From Dehalococcoidia bacterium (lineage in GTDB: Bacteria > Chloroflexota > Dehalococcoidia > SZUA-161), in the NCBI GenBank assembly GCA_014874385.1, contig JACWAE010000058.1, positions 1-64,000 on the forward strand: a DNA stretch of 64,000 nt, written 5' to 3'. Both the position numbers and the translations under genes were made by a program. Numbering within the stretch: position 1 is the first letter of the stretch; every line of letters starts with the position of its first letter. The notes under the pieces were generated by a model. The model was not told the DNA's origin, did not search any database, and worked only from the letters and a program-made list of their open reading frames with translations. Positions 9,050 to 19,290 of the stretch are shown piece by piece.

Positions 9050-9520
9050 ATGAAAACACTGGTACTGGGGATTGGAAACACCATTCTCACCGATGATGGC
9101 GTGGGTTGCAAAGTGGCGCAGCGGCTTGAAGAGAGGCTCAAGGGCCACCCAGATATAACTGTGAAGGAGACTTCGCTATCAGGGCTGAGCTTGCTTGATG
9201 AAGTGGCTGGCTATGAGCGGCTGATCATTATCGATGCTATCCAGACCAAAAGCGGCAAGCCGGGCGATATTTATAAGCTGTCGCCTGAGGATTTTAAGAT
9301 AGGGCACATGGCTGTCGTCCATGATCTGGGTCTGTTCAGTGCTCTGGAGATGGGGCGGAAGCTGGGGATGGAAATGCCCCGCGAGGTCGTTATCTTCGCC
9401 ATCGAGGCTAAAGATATGGTCACTTTCTCCGAAAAGTTGAGCCTGGAGGTGGAGAAGGCGATACCCAGGGCGGTTGGGCGGGTGATGAGGGAGGTGCGCA
9501 GGGATGTCGGCTTTTCATAA
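9050..9520 (+). CDS. [NiFe] hydrogenase maturation protease (HyaD/HycI family)
   Basis: MKTLVLGIGNTILTDDGVGCKVAQRLEE...LSGLSLLDEVAGYERLIIIDAIQT. Confidence 0.93.
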   Translation: MKTLVLGIGNTILTDDGVGCKVAQRLEERLKGHPDITVKETSLSGLSLLDEVAGYERLIIIDAIQTKSGKPGDIYKLSPEDFKIGHMAVVHDLGLFSALEMGRKLGMEMPREVVIFAIEAKDMVTFSEKLSLEVEKAIPRAVGRVMREVRRDVGFS

Positions 9521-9596
9521 TAATCAGCCTGGAGAAGCATACGCTTAGAAAGGCGAACCACCATCTGAAATTCCTCGAAAATCCTCGTGCACAAAA

Positions 9597-9663
9597 TGTG
9601 ATAACTTTTTAACCTTTTCCGCCGCCATTTTATGACTTCTTTATTCGCATACTGGTTTAATAT
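9597..9663 (+). promoter_or_regulatory. Copy B of 5-copy promoter/operator module
   Basis: TGTGATAACTTTTTAACCTTTTCCGCCGCCATTTTATGACTTCTTTATTCGCATACTGGTTTAATAT upstream of ABC transporter genes. Confidence 0.7.
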
Positions 9664-9756
9664 AGCATGTCTGTGGCAGTTTGGGGCTAGGGGTGTGTGC
9701 CGCCCTTTGTTAGCACGCTTGAGAATGCCATCGGCAATATTTGAGTGGGGGTGAAC

Positions 9757-10818
9757 ATGTCTGGAGGAACGGAACCGGCGAAATCAGCACGTATCCAAGG
9801 TGAAGCAGCCATCAGTGCAGAGGGGCTGCATAAGGCATTTGGCAAAATCAAAGCGCTTGATGGTATCGACTTGACGGTGCCGCCCGGCACGGTTATGGCG
9901 CTCCTCGGTCCCAATGGGGCAGGCAAGACCACCTTCGTTCGTATCCTCACGACTTTGCTGGCCCCTGACGTCGGACGGGCCCAGGTAATGGGCTATGATG
10001 TTGTCGGGAATTCTGCGGCGGTGCGTACCATTATAGGACTCGCAGGCCAGTATCCTGCTGTAGATGAGAATCTAACAGGCCGTGAGAACCTGGAGATGGT
10101 AGGCAGGTTATACCATTTAGGTAGTTCAGAGGCGCGCAGACGTGCCTCTGAACTACTGGAGAGTTTTGGTCTAACCGATGCTGCCCAGAGGAGGGTAAAG
10201 ACATACTCAGGAGGGATGCGTCGTCGTCTTGACCTGGGCGCCAGCCTGGTGGCCAGGCCGCCAGTCCTGTTCCTCGATGAGCCGACCTCTGGCCTGGATC
10301 CCAGGAGCCGGCTGGGGCTTTGGGAAATCATCGAGAATCTAGTCAAACAGGGTACCACTGTATTTCTGACTACCCAGTATCTCGAAGAGGCGGACCGTCT
10401 CGCCGATAATATTGCCGTCTTGGACAATGGTCGCATCATCGAACAAGGCACAGCGCAATATCTCAAAGAATGCTGCGGCGGCGATGTCCTTATACAGCTT
10501 CGGGTGGCTGACCGTACCCAGACTGCACTCGCCGCGGAGTTGCTGGGTACCCTGGGTGGTGATGGCAAGGTTCGGAGTACTCCAGAAACAGGTGAGGTCA
10601 GCATTCCGGTTGTTGGGGGACCCTCGATGCTGGCAGAGGTGGTGCGTCGACTCGACGCAGGCGGGGTAGCGCTCTCTGACCTTGCTTTGAGACAGCCTAC
10701 TCTGGACGATGTGTTTTTATCGTTGACAGGACGTACTACAGAAACATCTACTGGGGCGACGGCACAAGATTTAGAGAGGCATCGTGGCAAGCGTAAAGGG
10801 AAGGAGGCGGTGACATGA
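9757..10818 (+). CDS. ABC transporter ATP-binding protein (DrrA-like daunorubicin/antibiotic exporter family)
   Basis: LLGPNGAGKTTFVRILTTLLAPD, YSGGMRRRLDLGASLVARPPVLFLDEPTSGLDPRSR. Confidence 0.93.
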   Translation: MSGGTEPAKSARIQGEAAISAEGLHKAFGKIKALDGIDLTVPPGTVMALLGPNGAGKTTFVRILTTLLAPDVGRAQVMGYDVVGNSAAVRTIIGLAGQYPAVDENLTGRENLEMVGRLYHLGSSEARRRASELLESFGLTDAAQRRVKTYSGGMRRRLDLGASLVARPPVLFLDEPTSGLDPRSRLGLWEIIENLVKQGTTVFLTTQYLEEADRLADNIAVLDNGRIIEQGTAQYLKECCGGDVLIQLRVADRTQTALAAELLGTLGGDGKVRSTPETGEVSIPVVGGPSMLAEVVRRLDAGGVALSDLALRQPTLDDVFLSLTGRTTETSTGATAQDLERHRGKRKGKEAVT

Positions 10819-11609
10819 TTGCTAACGAATCAATAGCTCAGACTTACAAATTTGTCTGGACCCTTACAGATACGCTAGTGATAGCATGGCGCAATATTCT
10901 CCGTTTTGTAAGACTTCCTCAGCTACTGATCTTCTCTACTATACAGCCAGTTATGTTGCTATTGCTATTCAACTATGTCTTTGGAGGAGCCCTAAGCGCA
11001 GGTGGAATGAAGTACATTCAATATCTACTGCCCGGATTCCTGGTGCAAATAGTTGTCTTCGGGTCTTCTCAGACCAGCGTTGGTTTGGCTGAAGACCTGT
11101 CACGCGGTATGATAGACCGCTTTCGCTCTCTGCCTATGGCACGTCCCGCGGTGCTTGCCGGTCGCACTCTGGCCGATACGTTACGCTATACATTCCTGGT
11201 GCTGCTTATGATTGGCGTCGGCAGCATCATAGGGTTCAGATTTCATAATGGAGCCCCTTTCGCGGTTGCTGCTGCTATGCTATCTGTGCTTTTTGGGTTC
11301 GCTTTCACATGGATTTCTGCGTTCATCGGCATGTCGGTCAAGGACGTGGAGACGGCTCAAGTGGCGGGCTTTGTCTGGATCTTCCCCATAGTGTTCGCCA
11401 GCTCAATGTTTGTGCCGATAGAGACAATGCCCGGCTGGTTGCAGGCCTTCGCCAAAATAAATCCGGTCAGCGCAGCAGCTGACACGGTGCGGGCTCTGTC
11501 CCTGGGTGGCGAATTGATAACGCCATTATGGAAATGCTTCGCCTGGATTGGCGGGATTCTGCTAATCTTCCTGCCTCTTGCAGTCAGACGCTATCGGAGT
11601 ATCCCGTAA
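10815..11609 (+). CDS. ABC-2 type transporter permease (DrrB-like)
   Basis: Overlaps upstream ATPase; multiple TM segments; ARPAVLAGRTLADTLRYTFLVLLMIGVGSIIGFRFHNG. Confidence 0.9.
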   Translation: MIANESIAQTYKFVWTLTDTLVIAWRNILRFVRLPQLLIFSTIQPVMLLLLFNYVFGGALSAGGMKYIQYLLPGFLVQIVVFGSSQTSVGLAEDLSRGMIDRFRSLPMARPAVLAGRTLADTLRYTFLVLLMIGVGSIIGFRFHNGAPFAVAAAMLSVLFGFAFTWISAFIGMSVKDVETAQVAGFVWIFPIVFASSMFVPIETMPGWLQAFAKINPVSAAADTVRALSLGGELITPLWKCFAWIGGILLIFLPLAVRRYRSIP

Positions 11610-11615
11610 TAAAAA

Positions 11616-11647
11616 AGGGGGCAGCCACGAAGTGGCTCTGCCCCCTT
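11616..11647. terminator. Bidirectional intrinsic terminator between convergent genes
   Basis: AAAAAAGGGGGCAGCCACGAAGTGGCTCTGCCCCCTTC hairpin. Confidence 0.85.
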
Positions 11648-11675
11648 CAACGTTTAACCTCTTATGGTACCTAAT

Positions 11676-13112
11676 CTAGTCTGTGTGTACCTCGTCTAGC
11701 ACTTCTCCGGTGTGGCTGACCAACTCTATGGATAATGGCATCTGGCCTATAGTGTGGGTGGCACAGGAGAGGCATGGGTCGTAGCAGCGGATGGCTACCT
11801 CTACGCGGTTGAGCATGCCCTCGGTGAGCTTGTCGGCTTTGACATAGTCCTTGGCAACCAGGTAGACTGCCCGGTTCAGCGCCAGGTTGTTGTTCTGAGT
11901 GGCAACGATGATGTTGGCCTTCTTGATGGTGCCGGCGGAATCTACCCAGAAGTGATGGAACAGAGTGCCGCGAGGCGCTTCGAGGACCCCGACACCTTCC
12001 TCGTTATATTTGGATGAGGAGGCTCTCAGCTCGGTGCCGCAGATTTCCTCTTTCTGAAGCAGCTCTTTTACCCTCTCTGTCGCATATAGGCCTTCGATCA
12101 GGCGTGCGTAATGGAAGAACAGCGAGCCTTCCACCATGCCGCCGTTGCCCAGCTTCTTGAACTCCTTGAACTCTTTGTTCGCCAGCGGTGTGGTAATGTT
12201 ATCAGCTACATTGAGCCTGGCCAGCGGGCCGACGCGGTACATGCCGCCGGGATAGCCCATCTTCTTGTAGCAGGGGAACTTCATGTATGACCAGTCTTCC
12301 ACTCGTTCTTCGACGATGGAGAGGTAGTCCTTACCCTCTACCTGGTCCTCCAGGACAAAGCCCTTAGCATCCAGCAGCCTGAGCTTGCCATCATAGAGCT
12401 GCAGGTTGCCCTTGCCGTCGACCAGGCCCAGGTAAGCTGAGGGGAAGCTGGCGAAGTTTGCCATAAGGTCTTTGTTCTTGCCCGCAATATCCTTGATGAT
12501 ACTTAGGCCCAACTGATAGATAGCAATGGCCTCACCGTTTTTACTCAGGAACTCATCCCTGGCCTTGGGCGAGAGCGCAGTATTGACGCCACCGGGTATG
12601 GCGAAGTTGGGGTGGATTCTCTTGGAGCCCAGGGTCTCGATGAGAGACTGTCCATAGGCTCTGAGCCATACCGCTTTCTTGGCCAACTCCGGGTTCGCCC
12701 CGATGAGGCCAACAACGTTCCTGATGGCCGGGTCGGCATCCATACCGAAGATGAAGTCAGGGCTGGCCAGATGGAAGAAATGCAGGGCATGTGACTGCAC
12801 ATACTGTGCCATGTGAATGAGCTCTCGCAGCAGCTTAGCGGTGGGCGGCAGCTCTACCCCCAGTATGGCATCGCCAGCCTTGGCCGAAGCCAGGTGGTGG
12901 CTTACCGGGCAGATGCCGCAAGCTCTTTGAGTGATCTGGGGCATCTCCCAGATGACGCGGCCCTCGCAGAATTTCTCAAACCCGCGCATTTGCAGGATAT
13001 TGAGGCGAGCCTTGGCCACGTTTCCTTTTCCATCTATCTCTATAGTTACCTTGCCATGGCCTTCCAAACGGGTTAGCGGTTTTATCTCTATGACCTTGCT
13101 TTCTCCAGCCAT
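11676..13112 (-). CDS. hoxH: NAD(P)-linked [NiFe] hydrogenase large subunit, HoxH-like (group 3)
   Basis: L1 [19 protein letters not shown] and L2 [16 protein letters not shown]; in frame with Cys at all four ligand positions. Confidence 0.92.
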   Translation of the reverse strand: MAGESKVIEIKPLTRLEGHGKVTIEIDGKGNVAKARLNILQMRGFEKFCEGRVIWEMPQITQRACGICPVSHHLASAKAGDAILGVELPPTAKLLRELIHMAQYVQSHALHFFHLASPDFIFGMDADPAIRNVVGLIGANPELAKKAVWLRAYGQSLIETLGSKRIHPNFAIPGGVNTALSPKARDEFLSKNGEAIAIYQLGLSIIKDIAGKNKDLMANFASFPSAYLGLVDGKGNLQLYDGKLRLLDAKGFVLEDQVEGKDYLSIVEERVEDWSYMKFPCYKKMGYPGGMYRVGPLARLNVADNITTPLANKEFKEFKKLGNGGMVEGSLFFHYARLIEGLYATERVKELLQKEEICGTELRASSSKYNEEGVGVLEAPRGTLFHHFWVDSAGTIKKANIIVATQNNNLALNRAVYLVAKDYVKADKLTEGMLNRVEVAIRCYDPCLSCATHTIGQMPLSIELVSHTGEVLDEVHTD

Positions 13113-13128
13113 TTCAGTACCTCCTCAA

Positions 13129-13680
13129 CTAGTCGAAGCGCATCATGTCGCTGGGCAATACAGGAATCCGTCCTTGAAGGAGTTCAGTCAGGGCGTATTT
13201 GATATCCCTGGCTCGAGGCGGGCATCCTGGAACGAAGCAGTCCACCTTGACCACGGCGTTCACAGGCAGTGCCTTTTCCAGAAGAACAGGTATCTCCGGC
13301 GAGGACGGTATTTTCCCGTCTTTTACGCTCTCGCACTCTATATAGGCACGCCGCAGCACTGCTTCCTTGGGGAAAGCATTCCGCATGGCGCATATGCCGC
13401 CGAAGCAGGCGCAGTCGCCCAGCACAATGAGTATCTTACACTTCGCCCTGAGCTCTTTAGCCTCCTCCTCTTGCTCGTTCATGCCTATAGCCCCGGTGAT
13501 GAGCCCGACATCTACTTCGGGGAACTCCTTAATATCCGTTATCGGGCTTCTGGTGAACTCCACCGCCTGGGCTAAGTCGATGATAAATTCGTCAACGTCC
13601 AGCAAGGACATTTCGCAGCCAGCGCAGGCGTCAAGCCAGGAAGTAGCCAATTTCACCTTTGCCATAGCAGCAACCTCCAT
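13129..13680 (-). CDS. hoxY: [NiFe] hydrogenase small subunit, HoxY-like
   Basis: VKLATSWLDACAGCEMSLLDVDEFI...GDCACFGGICAMRN...VPGCPPRARDIKYALTELLQG. Confidence 0.92.
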   Translation of the reverse strand: MEVAAMAKVKLATSWLDACAGCEMSLLDVDEFIIDLAQAVEFTRSPITDIKEFPEVDVGLITGAIGMNEQEEEAKELRAKCKILIVLGDCACFGGICAMRNAFPKEAVLRRAYIECESVKDGKIPSSPEIPVLLEKALPVNAVVKVDCFVPGCPPRARDIKYALTELLQGRIPVLPSDMMRFD

Positions 13681-13699
13681 CTATGCAAGGTATCTTTGC

Positions 13700-15649
13700 T
13701 TATATTCCCTTAGCTAGTTTGGCGATAATCTCAACGTCATCCTTGATGCCCGAAGGTGGCTCCAGCAACTTTTGGGAATGGCCGACCTTGCCATCAAGAG
13801 AGACGTACTTGCCTTTGCGTTCTGCCCAGATGGGCGAAGGCAGCACCACATCGGCGCAGTCTGTCAACTGGGAGCGGTAGCTTGCCTGCACCACCAGGAA
13901 CTCAGCCTGATCTACTTGAGCCACCCAATCGCCCATTTCGAACTTATCATCGCACATCAGGACATAGACCATTTTGGGCTTGGTTTTGGCCATTCCGTTA
14001 TGGTTAGCGAGACCGAGTTCCCAGGCCCCGCGGCTGTTACCTCTTGGCTTAAGTGAGATAACCTTCAAGCCGTCATGGTTCGCCAGCTTAGCCAGGTCAA
14101 GCACGCGGGCGATGAGCTTGGGATTCTTCGCAGAGAATACACCCTCGCCGTAGACCACTACCGGGTTCTTAGCAGAGCTAAGCATAGCCGCGGCCTTTTG
14201 GATTGTATCCTTGTCCAGGCCCGTCGCTCCCACAGCCTTGGCTACCGAGACGAATCTCATCGATTTCTCTGTGCGCCCGGCTTTCTTAGCTACCAGTCCT
14301 TCCAGGGCACCCAGAAGAGCTTCTTCGCTGCCAGCATTAGGGCGCAGCCAGATATCGGCGCGGAAACCGAAGGTGTTCGGGCGAGAGTCTATGACTATGA
14401 TGCTCGCCTTTTTCTGAGTTTTGGCGCGCAGTATGTAGCACCCAGCTACTGGATTGGTCTCCAAAGGATTAGAGCCGACCACCAGCACGCAGTCGGCATC
14501 CAGGATGGCCTCCAGGGGGCTTTCTATCTCAAGACCCTTACCATTCCTGGAGAAAGCGCTGATGCCCTGGGCTATAGTCCTATAGCTGGAGCCGTCAAGC
14601 GTGTCAATATAGCTGGTGCCCACAGTATTGCGCATGAACCTGGCAAAAGCTTCCAGGGTTTCATTGGGGCACAGGCTGGAGGCGAGACCAGCTATGCTGT
14701 TAGCTCCGTAGCGAGCCTTGTAGTCCTTGATTTTGTCATTGATAAGTTTAGAAGCATCTTCCCAGGATGCTGGTTCGAGGTTTCCTTTTTTGTTTCGAAT
14801 AAGCGGTGTGGTCACCCTCGGGGTCTCGTTATAGACCTGCTGGAAACGCCCCATAAGACAGAGCTGCCCTTTTAGTCCGGTGAGGTTGGCCCCGTCGATA
14901 CGCACCATGTTATTGTCCTTGACCAGTACGTCAATCTCGCAGCCGACGCCGCAAAGGCTGCACATGCTGCGGATAACCTTTCCCTCACTGGTCCTGCCTC
15001 TGTAAGCGCTGACTTTGCTGAAGATAGCACCTGTGGGGCAGGCCTGCAGACAGGCTCCACATGAAATGCAGGAGGACTCGCCCAGAGGCTGGTTCAGGTC
15101 AGCTACTATCAGGGTGCGCCAGCCGCGCCTGCTGAAGTCCAGTGTATGGTTTCCCACCACCTCGCCGCAGACACGCACGCAGCGGCCACAGAGTATGCAG
15201 CGGTTGTGGTCTATGACCAGGAAATCATTCAGGGTATCGGTAGGCAGCGATGGGAAGGTGTAAGGATAGCGCGCATGGTCCATCTGATAGCGGTAGGCCT
15301 GTGACTGCAGCTCGCAGTCTCCGCTTGCGGCGCAGAAGAAGCAGAAATGATTGCGTTCAGTGAACATCAGCTCCAGGATAAGGCGGCGATATTTTTCCAG
15401 GTTCGGGGTATGTGTCCTAACCACCAAGCCATCCCGGGCGGGATAGGTGCAGGACGGGTTGATGCGCCGTTCCCCGTCTATCTCCACCACACACAGACGG
15501 CAGGCACCGACATTGGATAAGCCCTCTAAGAAACACAGCGTGGGGACATAGATGTTATTGGCGCGGCAGACCTCCAGAACAGTGTCTCCCTCTTTACCTT
15601 TTACCTGGTTGCCATTGACGGTCAGAGTAATTTCTTTTCTATCGCTCAT
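13700..15649 (-). CDS. NuoG/HoxU-like Fe-S subunit with C-terminal molybdopterin-oxidoreductase-type domain
   Basis: 2Fe-2S N-terminus (CFLEGLSNVGACRLCVVEIDG), HxxxCxxC ligands (HFCFFCAASGDCELQ), 2x4Fe-4S (CILCGRCVRVC, CISCGACLQACPTG), CSLCGVGCEIDV. Confidence 0.9.
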   Translation of the reverse strand: MSDRKEITLTVNGNQVKGKEGDTVLEVCRANNIYVPTLCFLEGLSNVGACRLCVVEIDGERRINPSCTYPARDGLVVRTHTPNLEKYRRLILELMFTERNHFCFFCAASGDCELQSQAYRYQMDHARYPYTFPSLPTDTLNDFLVIDHNRCILCGRCVRVCGEVVGNHTLDFSRRGWRTLIVADLNQPLGESSCISCGACLQACPTGAIFSKVSAYRGRTSEGKVIRSMCSLCGVGCEIDVLVKDNNMVRIDGANLTGLKGQLCLMGRFQQVYNETPRVTTPLIRNKKGNLEPASWEDASKLINDKIKDYKARYGANSIAGLASSLCPNETLEAFARFMRNTVGTSYIDTLDGSSYRTIAQGISAFSRNGKGLEIESPLEAILDADCVLVVGSNPLETNPVAGCYILRAKTQKKASIIVIDSRPNTFGFRADIWLRPNAGSEEALLGALEGLVAKKAGRTEKSMRFVSVAKAVGATGLDKDTIQKAAAMLSSAKNPVVVYGEGVFSAKNPKLIARVLDLAKLANHDGLKVISLKPRGNSRGAWELGLANHNGMAKTKPKMVYVLMCDDKFEMGDWVAQVDQAEFLVVQASYRSQLTDCADVVLPSPIWAERKGKYVSLDGKVGHSQKLLEPPSGIKDDVEIIAKLAKGI

Positions 15650-15653
15650 CGGT

Positions 15654-18600
15654 CTACTCCTCCCCTCCTACTTCGAGGTCGCATCGCAGGCAGCGGGAGG
15701 CCTCCTCTCTGGCCTCGTTTGGTCTGAAAGCCAGCATAATCTCTTTGTAAGAAGACCTTCGCTCTCTGGTCTCTATCTCGGCAGGCTGCATTCTTGCTCT
15801 CTCCTTGACCTCCTCTTCAGTAGGAGCTATTTGAGGGACTTCTATAGGCTCGTAGCCGTCTCTCTCTACGAATGGAGAAAGCGGTTTACCCTGCAAATAT
15901 CGCTTAATGGACGTAGCAGCCCTTTGTCCGGCAGCTACCGCCCAGATCACAGTCTTGGGTCCGGTCATAGCATCGCCGCCGGCGAAAACGCCGGGCTTAT
16001 CGGTGGCCAGGGTGCGCGGGTCTGCTACAATGGTGCCTCCCTTACCCACTTTGACCCCGCCGTCTTTTATGAAGGCTGTGTCGGGCCGCTGTCCGATAGC
16101 CTCAATTACAGTGTCCACTGCCAAAGGATAGGTGTATTCCGGACCGGCCAGGGGACTCGGGGTGCGGCGGCCGCTGGAATCGAACCCCTTCAACTCCATG
16201 CGTACACATTCCAGTCCAGTCAACTTTCCGTTCTGGCTCAGCACCTTGGTGGGGGCGACCAGACAGTCGATATGGACGCCTTCTTTTTCGGCTGCTTCTA
16301 TCTCCTCTTCAATGGCTGGCATATCCCTGCGCTCTCTGCGGTAGAGGATATGCACTTCTTCAGCACCTTGCCTTACGGCTGACCGGGCAGCGTCTATAGC
16401 CGAGTTACCGCCGCCAACTACGGCCACCTTTTTACCGACCTTCGGTTTCTTACCCAAGCTCAACTCTCTGAGGAAGTCTATGGCATCGTAGACTCCTTCG
16501 ACATCCTCGCCGGGGATACCCATCTTGTCTCCCTTGTGAGCGCCGCAGGAAAGAAAGACCGCCTTGTAGCCTTCTTTGAACAGGCTGTCTACATCATTAA
16601 CCTTGGTATTCAGTTTAAGTTCCACTCCCAGCTTCAGGATGTTATCTATCTCGGCCTGCAGGACTTTCTTAGGCAGGCGGTACTCAGGGATAGCCACCGC
16701 CATCATGCCGCCGGCTACAGGTAATGCCTCGAAAACGGTTACATTGTAGCCCTCCCGGACTAACTCATAGGCTGCGGTTAGCCCCGCTGGCCCGGCGCCT
16801 ATGATGGCTACTCGCTCCGGCTTTCTGGGCTTCATGGGAGGCACGAACTTGACGCCGTTCTCGTAAGCATAGTCCGCAGCCATGCGCTTCAGGTCTCTAA
16901 TGGATATCGACTTATCAACCTGGGCGCGGCGGCACTTGACCTCGCAGGGGTGGTCGCAGACTCGGCCCACCGACATGGGGAAGGGCAGCCGCTGTCTGAT
17001 CAACTTGTAGGCATCGGCATATTTGCCTGCTTTAATCAAGGCTATATAGCCCGGACAGTCGAGCTCCACAGGGCAGGTATGCTGACAAGGAGCCCTGAAT
17101 AAGGGCTGGCATACTGCTGCGGGGCAGTGCTTGTCGATAATGTGTGCCTCGTACTCACTGCGGAAATGTCGCAGTGTGCTGAGCACCGGGTTGGGAGCGG
17201 TCTGGCCCAGGCCGCAAAGCGAGGCAGAGCCCACCATCTCAGCCAGCTCGCTGAGTACGTCCAGGTCCTCCATCGTGCCTTTGCCCATGGTTATCTTGTT
17301 TAATATCTCCAGCATCTTGGGGATGCCGGCGCGGCATGGTGTGCACTTGCCGCAGGACTCGTCTCTGGTGAACTGCAGGAAGAACTTGGCTACATCCACC
17401 ATACAGTTGTTCTCGTCCATTACAATGAGGCCGCCCGAGCCCATGATGGCTCCCAGGGCGGTAACGGCCTCGTAATCTATAGGAGTATTCAGATGTTCTA
17501 TAGGGATACAGCCGCCCGAAGGCCCACCTATCTGAACAGCCTTGAATTTCTTGCCCTCGGGTATGCCGCCGCCGATGTCGAAAACGATCTGTCCCAGCGG
17601 CGTGCTCAACGGTACTTCGATAAGCCCCGAATTATTTATCTTGCCTACCAGGCAGAATGTTTTGGTGCCCTTGCACCTATCGGAGCCTACACTGGCGAAC
17701 CAGTCAGCACCTTTGTGGATGATTTGAGGCACGTTCGACCAGGTTTCCACGTTATTTAACGTGGTAGGCTTATCCAGCAGCCCTTTATTGGCAGGGAATG
17801 GGGGTCGCTGGCGGGGATTGCCTCGTTTGCCTTCGATGGATGCCAGCAGGGCTGTCTCCTCACCGCAAACGAAAGCACCCGCGCCGGGGAAGACAGACAG
17901 GTCGAACTCAAAGTCGGTGCCCAGTATGTTTTTGCCCAGAAGCCCTAATTTGCGGGCTTCATCCAGGGCATGGTTGAATGTTTGAATGGCTAAGGGATAT
18001 TCGGCGCGGACATATGCATAGCCGCGGCGTACGTTGCCGATGGCATAGGCGCCGATTGCCATGCCCTCTATGATGGAGTGAGGATTGCCCTCCAAAACAG
18101 CTCTGTTCATATAAGCGCCGGGGTCGCCTTCGTCACCGTTACAGACGACAAACTTCTCATCGCCCACGGCCCTGCGCACAAAGCTCCACTTCGTCCCGGT
18201 GGGAAATCCGGCGCCGCCGCGCCCTCTCAGGCCAGCCTTGGTTATCTCATCGATGACTTCCTGGGGCTGCATCTTGCTTATGGCTTTAGCCAGGGCCTGG
18301 TAGCCATCTCTGGCGATATACTCCTCAATGCTCCTGGGGTCCATATCCTGGTTGTGCATAATCCGGATATTCTGGAGTTTGAAGGTGGGCGACTCCAGGT
18401 CGAGCAGCCACTCTTTAACGACCTCGCCCTTGATGAGGTGCTGTTCTACTATAGTGGGCACTTGCTCGGGCGTAAGGTTAGCGTAGATCACCCTACCCAT
18501 CTGGGGATGGACAACGGTAACTACCGGCTCACGCTCGCATGGCCCGATGCAGGCAGCCTCGGTGATAACCACGTTGGTCAGCTTGCGAGAGTTTACCTCT

Positions 18601-18758
18601 TTGACAAAGGCGTCTTGAACAAACTTGGCACCACCAGCTATACCGCAGGTGCCCAGGTGAACCTTGACCTCGATTTTTTTGGCACGCTCGGCCAGTTTAC
18701 TCTGGGCTGCCTCTTTTAGTGTATTGAGATCATCGACTGATGATAGACGCTTCGCCAT
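15654..18758 (-). CDS. HoxF/NuoF-like NADH-binding flavoprotein fused to a GltD/NfnB-like FAD-NAD(P)H oxidoreductase (1034 aa)
   Basis: Thioredoxin-like 2Fe-2S N-terminus (HLGTCGIAGGAKFV...EAACIGPCEREP), NuoF core (GLRGRGGAGFPTGTKWSF...CGEETALLASIEGKRGNPRQRPPFPA...ESCGKCTPCRAGIPKMLEIL), then GltD module (VERVAIIGAGPAGLTAAYELVREGYNVTVFEALPVAGGMMAVAIPEYRLPKKVL). Confidence 0.92.
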   Translation of the reverse strand: MAKRLSSVDDLNTLKEAAQSKLAERAKKIEVKVHLGTCGIAGGAKFVQDAFVKEVNSRKLTNVVITEAACIGPCEREPVVTVVHPQMGRVIYANLTPEQVPTIVEQHLIKGEVVKEWLLDLESPTFKLQNIRIMHNQDMDPRSIEEYIARDGYQALAKAISKMQPQEVIDEITKAGLRGRGGAGFPTGTKWSFVRRAVGDEKFVVCNGDEGDPGAYMNRAVLEGNPHSIIEGMAIGAYAIGNVRRGYAYVRAEYPLAIQTFNHALDEARKLGLLGKNILGTDFEFDLSVFPGAGAFVCGEETALLASIEGKRGNPRQRPPFPANKGLLDKPTTLNNVETWSNVPQIIHKGADWFASVGSDRCKGTKTFCLVGKINNSGLIEVPLSTPLGQIVFDIGGGIPEGKKFKAVQIGGPSGGCIPIEHLNTPIDYEAVTALGAIMGSGGLIVMDENNCMVDVAKFFLQFTRDESCGKCTPCRAGIPKMLEILNKITMGKGTMEDLDVLSELAEMVGSASLCGLGQTAPNPVLSTLRHFRSEYEAHIIDKHCPAAVCQPLFRAPCQHTCPVELDCPGYIALIKAGKYADAYKLIRQRLPFPMSVGRVCDHPCEVKCRRAQVDKSISIRDLKRMAADYAYENGVKFVPPMKPRKPERVAIIGAGPAGLTAAYELVREGYNVTVFEALPVAGGMMAVAIPEYRLPKKVLQAEIDNILKLGVELKLNTKVNDVDSLFKEGYKAVFLSCGAHKGDKMGIPGEDVEGVYDAIDFLRELSLGKKPKVGKKVAVVGGGNSAIDAARSAVRQGAEEVHILYRRERRDMPAIEEEIEAAEKEGVHIDCLVAPTKVLSQNGKLTGLECVRMELKGFDSSGRRTPSPLAGPEYTYPLAVDTVIEAIGQRPDTAFIKDGGVKVGKGGTIVADPRTLATDKPGVFAGGDAMTGPKTVIWAVAAGQRAATSIKRYLQGKPLSPFVERDGYEPIEVPQIAPTEEEVKERARMQPAEIETRERRSSYKEIMLAFRPNEAREEASRCLRCDLEVGGEE

Positions 18759-18766
18759 ATCTCCTC

Positions 18767-19279
18767 CTAAGCGTAAGAGCTCAAGACCTCTTTCATCTTT
18801 GTGGGACTCATCCGGCGGTAGACTTTCTCCTCAACTGATACCACGGGAGCCAGGCCACAGCATCCCAGGCATCTGACCATCTCCAGTGAGAATTGACCGT
18901 TTTTGGTTGTCTCGCCCGGCGCTATGCCCAATTCCTTTTGTAGAGTATTCAGAATCCTTTCGCCGCCGCGCACATAGCAGGATGTGCCCATGCACGTGGA
19001 GATAATATGCCTGCCTCTGGGAACCATGGTGAAGAACGAGTAGAAGGTGGTGACGCCATATATTGTGCTGAGTGGAATATTCAGGTCTCTAGAGATGGTT
19101 TGCAAGACGGGCAATGGTAGATAGCCTATTAATGCCTGTGCTCTTTGTAATACCGGGATCAATGCCCCGGCCTGCCCTCTGTTTTCATCGATTGCAGCCT
19201 GGACCTGGCGAAATATCTCGCCTGCGGTGCCTCGTCCTTCTGCTGTGGGGACTTTCTCTTTTACTGTCGGTTTAGCCAT
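18767..19279 (-). CDS. NuoE/HoxE-like 2Fe-2S subunit
   Basis: IDENRGQAGALIPVLQRAQALIGYLP...YGVTTFYSFFTMVPRGRHIISTCMGTSCYVRGGERIL...CLGCCGLAPVV. Confidence 0.93.
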   Translation of the reverse strand: MAKPTVKEKVPTAEGRGTAGEIFRQVQAAIDENRGQAGALIPVLQRAQALIGYLPLPVLQTISRDLNIPLSTIYGVTTFYSFFTMVPRGRHIISTCMGTSCYVRGGERILNTLQKELGIAPGETTKNGQFSLEMVRCLGCCGLAPVVSVEEKVYRRMSPTKMKEVLSSYA

Positions 19280-19290
19280 ATGAACCTCCC

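Noticed and set aside
13700-15649. Formate dehydrogenase catalytic subunit
   Set aside because: Architecture is NuoG/HoxU-like; no Cys/Sec Mo-ligand motif identified at the expected position, and it sits within hox genes.
16181-16200. TGGAATCGAACCCC resembling a tRNA T-arm on the minus strand
   Set aside because: Lies within the HoxF-GltD coding region with no cloverleaf around it.
14075-18719. Long plus-strand ORFs (e.g. 14075..14875, 15552..16382, 18078..18719)
   Set aside because: Antisense shadows of the strongly supported hox genes; composition and sequence not protein-family-like.
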